In this document: piece by piece, positions 1-6,647 of the stretch | Layout of the letters: every line of letters starts with the position of its first letter | Position numbering within the stretch: the stretch's first letter is position 1 | Source: Clostridia bacterium | GTDB taxonomy: Bacteria; Bacillota_A; Clostridia; Oscillospirales; CAG-272 | DNA length: 16,702 nt | Reading direction: 5' to 3' | NCBI GenBank assembly: GCA_017454075.1 | Contig: JAFTDQ010000118.1 | Location: forward strand, 1 to 16,702 | Notes under the pieces: generated by a model | The model's database searches: none | What the model was told of the DNA's origin: nothing | Seen by the model: the letters and a program-made list of their open reading frames with translations, nothing else | Translations under genes and position numbers: made by a program

Positions 1-304
1 GTGAGACAGTTCGGTCCCTATCTGTCGTGGGCGCAGGATATTTGAGAAGGGCTGACCTTAGTACGAGAGGACCGGGTCGGACGCACCTCCGGTGCACCGG
101 TTGTTCCGCCAGGAGCATAGCCGGATAGCCGCGTGCGGCAGTGATAAACGCTGAAGGCATCTAAGCGTGAAACATTCTTCAAGATAAGATATCCCATGGC
201 GTAAGCCAGTAAGGTCACATGCAGACTACATGTTTGATAGGTCGTAGGTGTAAGCACAGTAATGTGTTCAGCTGAACGATACTAATTGACCGAGGGCTTG
301 AACT
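1..304 (+). rRNA. 23S ribosomal RNA, 3' end (partial)
   Basis: This is the last ~300 nt of domain VI of 23S rRNA; the gene begins before the window. The universally conserved sarcin-ricin loop AGTACGAGAGGACC is at 60-73, the site where elongation factors EF-Tu and EF-G dock on the ribosome. Other recognisable conserved blocks are GTGAGACAGTTCGGTC at the very start, CTGAAGGCATCTAAG near 150-165 and the final CGAGGGCTTGAACTC near 291-305, which in 23S pairs with the 5' end of the molecule. The exact 3' end is uncertain by a few bases. The short open reading frames that cross it are artefacts. Confidence 0.97.
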
Positions 305-437
305 CCTTCTTTGAGTTCATTCGTCATTTTTGAGTTCTTCGTTTCGCTTTCTTTTCGGTTGTGAGTGAACGTTCTTTTCTGAATGTCGTCCTGAGAGGTA
401 CCCGGGTGCTTCGCTATGCCTCTCTCGCTTCACTCTC
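305..437 (+). other. 23S-5S internal transcribed spacer
   Basis: The spacer is about 133 nt and holds no tRNA gene. It is T-rich up to about 385. The last third can fold: CTGAGAG at 391-397 is perfectly complementary to CTCTCAG at 433-439, and a competing pairing is possible between GAGAGG at 393-398 and CCTCTC at 419-424. The hairpin ends at the mature 5S 5' end, so a role in rRNA processing is plausible but inferred. Confidence 0.75.
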
Positions 438-555
<118 letters not shown>

Positions 556-559
556 CTCG

Positions 560-589
560 GTCCGTCCGCATCAGCGGACGGACTTTTTC
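560..589 (+). terminator. Intrinsic terminator of the rRNA operon
   Basis: A perfect 10-bp G+C-rich stem (GTCCGTCCGC at 560-569, GCGGACGGAC at 574-583) with a 4-nt ATCA loop is followed directly by TTTTTCT. It lies 5 nt after the 5S 3' end. There is no T-run on the opposite strand, so it should work only for rightward transcription. Confidence 0.93.
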
Positions 590-682
590 TGTTACCGGTA
601 CGTGAGAGGACGTTCAATTTTTTAATTCCGACTTAATGCTTCTTCCGAGCGGTGTATGCCTGTTGAAAATAGTTAAATGAAA

Positions 683-705
683 GACTCCCTGTGAGAAAGG
701 GAGCC
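683..705 (-). terminator. Candidate intrinsic terminator after ispE
   Basis: Read on the - strand, CTCCCT (703-698) pairs with AGGGAG (690-685) around a 7-nt loop. It is followed by TCTTTCATTT, an interrupted U-tract. It begins about 45 nt after the ispE stop codon and is the only candidate end for this unit before the rRNA operon. The short 6-bp stem and imperfect U-tract make it weaker than the 5S terminator it faces. Confidence 0.6.
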
Positions 706-750
706 TCATCAAGTTAAATATTCCGTTTTCAGCTGCCGTTCAGAAACGCC

Positions 751-1593
751 TCAGACCGTTGAGCAGGGATGCGTTTTATACCCGTGTTTTTTGATATAAT
801 CCGAGTCTTTTTTCATTTCATTTTCGTCAGAATAAATGGCGAAGACGGCTGAACCTGAGCCCGTCAGGCATACGCCTTCGGCTCCGCGGCAGAGCGCGTA
901 TCTGTCGTCTCTGTTGTATAAAACCTCAAAATCATTAAATAAAAGACTTCCGACCGTTTTCAGATCGTTTTGCCCGATCGCATCAATCAGCGCACGGACG
1001 TCTTTTTTTTCATCCGTTTCATGCGATTTTGATTTTATTCCGTCAAGGCGCGCAAATGCCCCGGCTGTTCCTGTTTTCGCGTCTCCTTCTATTATCAGCA
1101 CGCATGCGTTGTAAAGGCGATTCAGAGGAGTGAGGATATCACCGATTCCCCGGGCGAGCGACGCGCCTCCGTTTATCAGGAACGGGACGTCGGCTCCGAG
1201 CTTTGCACCGAGCCGCTCGAGGTCTTCGGAGCCGGCTCCCGTACCGTAGAGCCGGTTCATGCCCCTGAGCACGGCTGCGCAGTCTGCAGATCCCCCGCCG
1301 AGACCGGCTCCCCACGGGATGCGCTTTTTAAGGATTATCTCGCATCCTCCCGTGCCGTATTTTTCCGTAAAAAGGCGCGCGGCCCTGACGCACAGGTTGT
1401 TTTCTCCGTCGAGCTCGGGCACGCTGCACCTGAAAATAATATCGTTTCCCGGTTTTTTTCTTATTCTGACAGTATCATAAAGAGATACGGTATGCATAAC
1501 GGACGTCAGATCGTGATATCCGTCGGGCCTCTTTTTTTCAACTCTTAGGAACAGATTTATCTTCGCGAAGGCTTTTTCGGTTACCGTCATCAT
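751..1593 (-). CDS. ispE: 4-diphosphocytidyl-2-C-methyl-D-erythritol kinase IspE
   Basis: IspE phosphorylates the 2-hydroxyl of 4-diphosphocytidyl-2-C-methyl-D-erythritol with ATP, in the cytosolic MEP pathway to isopentenyl diphosphate. The 280-aa protein has the full GHMP-kinase layout: AKINLFL at 10-16 with the conserved Lys11, GYHDL at 25-29, the glycine-rich ATP loop PWGAGLGGGSAD at 93-104, GADVPF with the presumed catalytic Asp135, and a C-terminal LTGSGSAVFA at 243-252. Length is normal for the family. The start is ATG at 1593, overlapping the upstream stop codon as TAATG; a second ATG follows directly. There is no strong Shine-Dalgarno, so translation probably depends on coupling to the preceding gene. 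The reading frame stays open upstream to 1914, but that part lies inside the neighbouring gene and does not resemble IspE. It is the last gene before the candidate terminator. Confidence 0.96.
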   Translation of the reverse strand: MMTVTEKAFAKINLFLRVEKKRPDGYHDLTSVMHTVSLYDTVRIRKKPGNDIIFRCSVPELDGENNLCVRAARLFTEKYGTGGCEIILKKRIPWGAGLGGGSADCAAVLRGMNRLYGTGAGSEDLERLGAKLGADVPFLINGGASLARGIGDILTPLNRLYNACVLIIEGDAKTGTAGAFARLDGIKSKSHETDEKKDVRALIDAIGQNDLKTVGSLLFNDFEVLYNRDDRYALCRGAEGVCLTGSGSAVFAIYSDENEMKKDSDYIKKHGYKTHPCSTV

Positions 1594-2903
1594 TATTTGC
1601 CGAGCGTATCGTGAAGTTTGTCTACGAGTTCTATTACGGAACAAAGGTATGAGTTTTCCTGTTCTCCGGGTTCCATGTCGGACAGTATCACGATAACATA
1701 AGGATTGTCGTCGAAAACGAACGCAACGTCGCCGTAGCACCCGTTTTTTAGGCAGATGTGAGCCGCTTTCTTCGGAGACACGGAGTACGCGGTGAGCGCC
1801 GAGTGTACAGAATCCGACATCGCCTCTTTCATTTTTTCGGAGGTGTCGCTTTCTCCTTCGATGAGATCGTATACTTTCGCGGCAAAACGTCCGGCCTGCG
1901 AGGCCGTGAAACATACGTTTCCGTTGATTACGTCAAGCCCGGATGAGCTTGCCGCGGAAAGGATCCGCGTCTCGCCGTATTTTTCGGTAAGCGCGGCGTA
2001 AGCTCCCGCGTCGCCGAATTCAAGCATCATCGAGATGACCTCAGACACGCTGTATTTGCCGTCTTCTCTTTTTTTTACGTTTTCAGTTTCCGGAACGCAG
2101 GGAATAAGTTCGTCAAAATTAAACTCCCTCTCGTTGTGCGCTGCCTCGGCGCTTGACAGCAGATCGAGAGCAACACGGTTATCCTCGGCAATTTTTGCCG
2201 TCACGATCTGATACGCGAGGAGAAGCATGTCCATCTCGGGCGATGAGAAAACAATATCGTCACCGAACGAATACCGGTAACCCCTTGTCAGATCACAGTA
2301 GAAAAGAGCGATTCGAGGCGCGCTTTCTACGATATCGTAAATTGCCTCCCCTTTTTCGTCGACAACGGGAACGCCCTCATCGCGGCGCAGGACGGGCGTC
2401 CGAATCATAATTGATTCGGGAATAACGGAAACGCGTCGCGAAAGAGCCGAAAAAGCTTCGTCAACCGCATTCAGGTCAAGGGCATTTTCCCGCGCGTTCA
2501 TACGGATATCGTGTTTCAGCGATTCAATTTCGGCCTTTTTAATATCCAGTTCTTTTCTGAGTGCGGCGATCATCCCGTTCAGGGTATCATCGTCGGCCTC
2601 GAGCTCGCCGCGGCGAGCTTCAAGCTCGTTTTCCAGCTCGGATATTTTGTTTTCAAGCTCCGAGCGCGTCTGCTCGGCAATGAGCAGCTGGCGACCGAGA
2701 CGTGCGTTTTCCGACGCGAGCTCAGAGTCGCTTTTCTGAGCTGCATTTACGTCAGACGGGGATTCATAGTCGTTTCTCGTTTTTTCAAGCTCGGAATAAG
2801 TGAACGCGAAAATCACGACGGTGCAAACGAGAAAAATGAAAAGCATAGCCGACGTTACTATAAGCGGAAGGGTGGCGTCGCGGCGTCTTTTGTTTTCTTT
2901 CAT
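1593..2903 (-). CDS. Membrane-anchored coiled-coil protein with degenerate class A beta-lactamase-like domain
   Basis: The protein has 436 aa. Residues 1-12 are basic, about 13-35 form one hydrophobic membrane segment, about 38-135 are a charged heptad-rich coiled coil, and about 185-433 resemble the beta-lactamase2/serine-hydrolase fold. The order of elements matches that fold: FYCDLTRGYRYSFGDD at 201-216, the helix that normally carries SxxK at 219-230, the SDN-loop region near 296-300, and a C-terminal strand pair with PYVIVILSD at 401-409. The active-site residues are not intact. Ser221 is in place, but the SxxK lysine is Met224, SDN reads GDA (297-299) and KTG reads KNG (386-388). I infer a catalytically dead, possibly ligand-binding or scaffolding protein facing the outside of the membrane. 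It sits 18 nt after trkH and overlaps ispE. A poor Shine-Dalgarno precedes its ATG. The specific role is unknown. Confidence 0.8.
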   Translation of the reverse strand: MKENKRRRDATLPLIVTSAMLFIFLVCTVVIFAFTYSELEKTRNDYESPSDVNAAQKSDSELASENARLGRQLLIAEQTRSELENKISELENELEARRGELEADDDTLNGMIAALRKELDIKKAEIESLKHDIRMNARENALDLNAVDEAFSALSRRVSVIPESIMIRTPVLRRDEGVPVVDEKGEAIYDIVESAPRIALFYCDLTRGYRYSFGDDIVFSSPEMDMLLLAYQIVTAKIAEDNRVALDLLSSAEAAHNEREFNFDELIPCVPETENVKKREDGKYSVSEVISMMLEFGDAGAYAALTEKYGETRILSAASSSGLDVINGNVCFTASQAGRFAAKVYDLIEGESDTSEKMKEAMSDSVHSALTAYSVSPKKAAHICLKNGCYGDVAFVFDDNPYVIVILSDMEPGEQENSYLCSVIELVDKLHDTLGK

Positions 2904-2921
2904 ATTCTTTTTATCCGTCTT

Positions 2922-4403
2922 TCAGCGGTGAGTATGAACACGGTTTTTGTCCGTCCATGCGGACGGCGTGAAAATAAACAGTACGGGATAAAGTTCGAGT
3001 CTGCCGAGAAGCATCGCGATTGACAGTACAACCTTTGAGAACGGGCTGAAATCCGTAAAACCCGGCTCGGCGACGGCGGAGCTGAACGTAGGACCGATGT
3101 TGTTGAGACATGAGATGGCCGAAGTGAACAGCCTTTCAAAGTCAAACGGTTCGAACGAAATGAGGAGTATCGTCGCCGCGAGTATCAGCACGTATATGAC
3201 AAGGTACGCGACGGCTCCGTGGGAAGTCTCATTGTCAACCCTCCGTCCCTCGTGCATAACGACGTTCACCGAGCGCGGACGGAACGTGTCCTTGAGATTT
3301 TTCTTTGCGTATTTGCACATCAGCATAACGCGGGAAAGCTTAAGGCCGCCGGCCGTCGATCCTGCGCATCCGCCTATCAGCATGAAGAGTATGAGTATCG
3401 CTTTCGACAGGGTCGGCCAGAGATTCGGGTTGGCCGTTCCGAAACCGGTAGTCGAGGCAAACGCCGCCGACTCGAACGCGGCGGTGCGCACCGCATCTCC
3501 GAACGAGCCGAACATTCCCCTGATGTTGAAGGTTATCACCGCGGTTCCGACCACGTATATTCCGATAAAGAGCCAGAGCTCCCTGCTCGAAAGCGCTTCC
3601 TTTATCTTGCCGACCACGGCGAGGTAATAGAGCGTGAAATTGAGAGAAAACAGGAGCATGAACGCCGTGATTACCCACTGGATATACGGGCTGAACTCGC
3701 CTATACTGGAATTGTAAATACCGAATCCCCCGGTTCCTGCCGTACTCATCGCGTGAATTATACCCTCATAGAAGGTCATCCCGCCGAAACACAGCAGTAC
3801 GGTTTCAAGGGCGGTCAGGAAAATATACATGGAGTAGAGCACAACGGCGGTGCGTCTGATCCTCGGGACGAGCTTGCCGACGACGGGACCGGGCATCTCC
3901 GCGCGAAGAATATGCATCGCGCGGCCGGAATCCTGATCTGTCGGGGCGAGCGCCATGAGCAATGTGAGGACCCCCATTCCTCCTATCCAGTGCGTGAGAG
4001 ACCGCCAGAACTGTATACCGTGCGAAAGGACCTCGACGTCCGCGATTATCGTCGCGCCGGTCGTGGAAAACCCGCTCGCGGTCTCAAAAACGGCGTCAAT
4101 ATAATTCTTTACCTCGCCGGAGACTGCAAAAGGGATTGCGCCGATAAGCGTCATCGTCACCCAGGCGAGCCCGACGATCATGAATCCCTCGCGGGCAAAA
4201 ATGTGTTTTTCGCCGAGGCGGAGCCCCCCCGTGCAGAGCATCGCGACGGTGCCGACGATGACGGAACCGACCGACGTCAGAAGGAAAATCAGCGCGATGC
4301 GCGGCTCTTTGTAAATAAGAGAGACAAGGGCGGGCAGGAGCATCGCTCCCGCAAGGATAAGTATGATCCTGCCGAGCAGATTGATTACTGAACGTTTGTT
4401 CAT
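2922..4403 (-). CDS. trkH: Trk-type potassium uptake channel subunit TrkH
   Basis: TrkH/KtrB proteins form the dimeric membrane pore for K+ (or Na+-coupled K+) uptake and are gated by a cytosolic TrkA ring. This 493-aa protein is hydrophobic throughout and shows the four pore-loop filter motifs of the family: STTGAT at 113-118, STAGTGGFG at 220-228, ASTTGFG at 316-322 and NNIGP at 434-438. Each has the conserved filter glycine. HWIGGMG at 138-144 and GGCAGSTAGGLK at 344-355 are further family signatures, and the C-terminal MLLGRLELYPVL (464-475) is also typical. The start is ATG at 4403, with GGAG six bases upstream. The gene lies 12 bp after trkA, so pore and gating subunit are made from one mRNA. 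Length is normal. Confidence 0.96.
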   Translation of the reverse strand: MNKRSVINLLGRIILILAGAMLLPALVSLIYKEPRIALIFLLTSVGSVIVGTVAMLCTGGLRLGEKHIFAREGFMIVGLAWVTMTLIGAIPFAVSGEVKNYIDAVFETASGFSTTGATIIADVEVLSHGIQFWRSLTHWIGGMGVLTLLMALAPTDQDSGRAMHILRAEMPGPVVGKLVPRIRRTAVVLYSMYIFLTALETVLLCFGGMTFYEGIIHAMSTAGTGGFGIYNSSIGEFSPYIQWVITAFMLLFSLNFTLYYLAVVGKIKEALSSRELWLFIGIYVVGTAVITFNIRGMFGSFGDAVRTAAFESAAFASTTGFGTANPNLWPTLSKAILILFMLIGGCAGSTAGGLKLSRVMLMCKYAKKNLKDTFRPRSVNVVMHEGRRVDNETSHGAVAYLVIYVLILAATILLISFEPFDFERLFTSAISCLNNIGPTFSSAVAEPGFTDFSPFSKVVLSIAMLLGRLELYPVLFIFTPSAWTDKNRVHTHR

Positions 4404-4415
4404 ATCGCGCTCCGT

Positions 4416-5771
4416 TTACGCAAGGATGCCGTCGAGCGTGTCGATGCGCTGTCCGGCCGCGATGATTATTACTCTGTCACCGGCAAGGACGCTGTCAGAT
4501 CCTCCCGGTATGATGACCTTGCCGTCGCGGATTATACCGGCGACAAGTATATTCTTTTTCGTTTTCAGCGATTTTAACTGTGTTTTGAGTATTTTGCAGT
4601 CGCTCTTTGCCCTGAATTCTATCGCCTCGACCTGACCGTCGAAAACGCGGTACAGAGTTTCGAAATCAGAGCCAACGGATTCGTTGAGCGCGCGCACGTA
4701 TCTCACAACAACGTCCGAAACGGCGTTTTTCGGAGATACCGCCGTATCGAGCCCGATTTTTTCGGCCATCTTTGCAAGCGTTCCGGAGTTCACCTTCGCG
4801 ACGGATTTTGACACCGCGACGGAGGAGGCGTGAACCGCCGTCAGAATGTTCTGCTCATCAAGCCCGGTCAGCGACACGAAGGCGTCGACTGTTCCGAGTC
4901 CTTCTTCAAGCAGCGCGTCGTGATCCGTTCCGTCGGCGTTTATCACGATTGCTTTCGGAAGCTTTTCACACAGCGATTCGCATTTCTGACGGTCTCTTTC
5001 GACGATCCGCACGGTGTTGCCGCCGTTTATGATCAGTCCGGCAAGGTAGGTTGCCGTGCGCGAGCCGCCGAGTATCATGATATCGCGGGCCTTTTTGTGA
5101 TTTGCGCTCGCCGAGCGCATGAACTTTCCGAGTTCGTTTACCGAACCGGTTATTCCTATCCTGTCTCCTGTTTCGAGGACAAAACTGCCGTCCGGGATGA
5201 TGACCTGGCCTCCCCTGAGAACGCAGCATACGAGAATGTGCGCGCCGAACTTTTCCCTTATCTTGACAAGGGACAGACCGCTCAGCATCGAGCCCTCGCG
5301 AAGCACGAGCTCCGCCATGTCCATTCCGTTTGAGAATCTCTCGACCTTAACGGCGGACGGGAATCTCAACAGATCGTGGATCTCCCGTGCCGTGAGCAGA
5401 TCGGGATTTATGATCAGGGAAAGACCGAGTTCCCGGCGGAAAAAATCTTTTTCGTCATCGCTGAACTCTGTATCTCTGATACGCGCGACTGTGTGTTTCG
5501 CTCCCATCCTGCGCGCGAAAAAGCAAGCCAGCATGTTTATTTCATCAGAGCTTACCACTGAGATAAAAACGTCGCAGTCTCCGGCGCCGCATTCTTTGAG
5601 TATGTCGGGACTGCCTCCGTTTCCGACAATTCCCATAACGTCGTAAGTCCCCGTGATCTCGTTTATTCTGGAGGGGTCCATGTCGACCGTAACTACGTCG
5701 TGCCCTTCTATCGTCAGGGCCCTGACTATTGTGCTGCCGATCTTTCCGCAGCCGTTAACGACAATTTTCAT
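4416..5771 (-). CDS. trkA: Trk system potassium uptake regulatory protein TrkA
   Basis: TrkA is the cytosolic nucleotide-binding ring that gates TrkH. The 451-aa protein has two tandem RCK units. The first Rossmann domain starts with GCGKIG at 7-12 and has Asp30 at the end of the second strand; its RCK_C domain is about 140-220. The second Rossmann domain has GGSRTA at 235-240 and Glu258, followed by RCK_C at about 370-450. In Firmicutes, RCK_C domains of related proteins can bind cyclic di-AMP; that is not shown here. I chose ATG at 5771, whose product starts MKIVVNGCGKIG as usual for TrkA. The frame is open to a GTG at 5828, but that codon falls inside the promoter spacer upstream of the predicted transcription start. 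A GGAG lies 13 nt before the chosen ATG, which is long spacing. trkH follows after 12 bp. Confidence 0.95.
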   Translation of the reverse strand: MKIVVNGCGKIGSTIVRALTIEGHDVVTVDMDPSRINEITGTYDVMGIVGNGGSPDILKECGAGDCDVFISVVSSDEINMLACFFARRMGAKHTVARIRDTEFSDDEKDFFRRELGLSLIINPDLLTAREIHDLLRFPSAVKVERFSNGMDMAELVLREGSMLSGLSLVKIREKFGAHILVCCVLRGGQVIIPDGSFVLETGDRIGITGSVNELGKFMRSASANHKKARDIMILGGSRTATYLAGLIINGGNTVRIVERDRQKCESLCEKLPKAIVINADGTDHDALLEEGLGTVDAFVSLTGLDEQNILTAVHASSVAVSKSVAKVNSGTLAKMAEKIGLDTAVSPKNAVSDVVVRYVRALNESVGSDFETLYRVFDGQVEAIEFRAKSDCKILKTQLKSLKTKKNILVAGIIRDGKVIIPGGSDSVLAGDRVIIIAAGQRIDTLDGILA

Positions 5772-5782
5772 CTGTAGGGATA

Positions 5783-5788
5783 CTCTCC
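5783..5788 (-). promoter_or_regulatory. Candidate Shine-Dalgarno of trkA
   Basis: CGGAGAG precedes the trkA ATG by 13 nt counted from GGAG, longer than the usual 5-9. No other purine-rich site and no alternative in-frame start lies between it and the ATG, so this is the likely ribosome-binding site, perhaps of modest strength. Confidence 0.55.
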
Positions 5789-5818
5789 GTGTCTGATATA
5801 ATTGTTTCTTTGGGGATA

Positions 5819-5847
5819 ATGTTAACACAAACCTTTTGTTTTGTCAA
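5819..5847 (-). promoter_or_regulatory. Sigma-A-type promoter for trkA-trkH-pseudohydrolase-ispE
   Basis: On the - strand there is a perfect -35 hexamer TTGACA (5847-5842), a 17-nt spacer and TAACAT (5824-5819), which matches 4 of 6 bases of the -10 consensus. Transcription would start near 5812 and give an mRNA leader of about 40 nt before trkA. The -35 begins three bases after the stop codon of the upstream hydrolase gene, in the only real intergenic gap of the - strand genes. Confidence 0.75.
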
Positions 5848-5850
5848 CAT
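5819..5850. repeat. Imperfect inverted repeat overlapping the trkA promoter
   Basis: On the - strand, ATGTTGACAAAAC (5850-5838) and GTTTGTGTTAACAT (5832-5819) are inverted copies with one mismatch and a one-base bulge, separated by 5 bases. The two arms contain the -35 and -10 elements. The symmetry fits an operator for a dimeric repressor. As RNA it would be a hairpin at the end of the upstream hydrolase transcript, but it is A+T-rich and has no U-tract after it. Both readings are inference. Confidence 0.55.
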
Positions 5851-6647
5851 CAGTCAAAATCGTAGTTGTAATACGGAGTGTTGATCATTCCGCTCTGAGA
5901 GAACATCTTCGGGTCGTTCCGGATGATATAATCCATGTATGACGCGATCATGCGGGAGGTGAGAAGATAACCCGCCGGATTCATGTGTCCGTACAGGAAA
6001 AAGTTTTTCATGAATTCCTCATCGTATACAGGTCCGTATCTGTTCAGGTCTATTACGTGGTTGTGCGGGAAACGCTCCGGGATTTTGCGAAGCAGTTCCG
6101 CCTGATCCCCGGCGTGTCCGTTATGGATTTCGTTGCCTCCGTGACGGGGCATGGTGACGTGGAAAAAATGAGTGTCCGGGCTGATCTCGCGGTATCTTGA
6201 AATGATCCTTCCGTACCATCCGGCGAAGGTATCGGGGTTTTCCCGCCAGTTTTCGACGCGCATATCATCGATATCCCCGACGGTGTAGTTCCAGCCGCAG
6301 AGATCGTTCACTCCGAGCGCAATGATATAGCAGTCCGCTTTGATTTCGGGATTCCAGAATCCCCGCTCCTCGGCGAACGACCGGCAGTATTCGAAGGTCG
6401 TCATCCCGCCGCGCGAGAAATTCAGCACCTCGGAACCGATGAGCCGGCCGAGATACTGTCCCCATGAATACTCGAACTTATCGTGATAGGTGCGACCGCC
6501 GTCTTTGTCGACTGCTTCGAACTCGCCTGATGAAAGACTGTCGCCTATGCATACTATTTTTCGGAATATTCCGGCAAATCCGCCGTCCGCCGGCATCCTG
6601 TCGAGGGGCTTTTCGTCTTTGTCTGCGTAATAATCTCTAACGTTCAT
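5850..6647 (-). CDS. SGNH/GDSL-family hydrolase
   Basis: SGNH hydrolases are serine esterases or lipases acting on acyl or acetyl esters. The 265-aa protein has block I IGDSLSSG at 34-41 with nucleophile Ser37, the block II oxyanion glycine in FSRGGMTT (77-84), block III ALGVNDL at 110-116 with Asn114, and block V GHMNPAGY at 220-227 with catalytic His221. The usual DxxH aspartate, three residues before the histidine, is Leu218, so the triad may be a Ser-His dyad or use another acid. No signal peptide is visible, which suggests a cytosolic protein. The ATG at 6647 follows an AGGAAGAG site and overlaps the end of lnt by 11 bases, so it is coupled to lnt. The substrate is unknown; deacylation of a lipid or sugar ester is a guess based on context. 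Confidence 0.88.
   Translation of the reverse strand: MNVRDYYADKDEKPLDRMPADGGFAGIFRKIVCIGDSLSSGEFEAVDKDGGRTYHDKFEYSWGQYLGRLIGSEVLNFSRGGMTTFEYCRSFAEERGFWNPEIKADCYIIALGVNDLCGWNYTVGDIDDMRVENWRENPDTFAGWYGRIISRYREISPDTHFFHVTMPRHGGNEIHNGHAGDQAELLRKIPERFPHNHVIDLNRYGPVYDEEFMKNFFLYGHMNPAGYLLTSRMIASYMDYIIRNDPKMFSQSGMINTPYYNYDFD

Noticed and set aside
18..257. 79-codon open frame on the - strand over 23S rRNA
   Set aside because: It is antisense to highly conserved rRNA, a classic spurious annotation.
590..750. Possible small gene or tRNA between 5S and ispE
   Set aside because: I found no cloverleaf and no convincing coding frame; only the candidate ispE terminator is present.
1594..1914. N-terminal extension of the ispE frame
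   Set aside because: It overlaps the preceding gene in another frame, is low-complexity Arg-rich, and IspE homology begins exactly at the ATG that overlaps the upstream stop.
3219..4391. 390-codon open frame on the + strand
   Set aside because: It lies entirely antisense to trkH, which has all four filter motifs. Its product is rich in charged residues with no recognisable domain. Long antisense frames are expected when codons are G/C-biased at the third position.
5772..5828. 19-codon N-terminal extension of trkA from a GTG
   Set aside because: The GTG lies within the spacer of the predicted promoter, upstream of the expected transcription start, and TrkA proteins start at the GCGKIG-bearing strand.
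5819..5850. Rex-type operator at the trkA promoter
   Set aside because: The clostridial Rex site TTGTTAA-N4-TTAACAA has a 4-base centre; here the half-sites are spaced much further apart.
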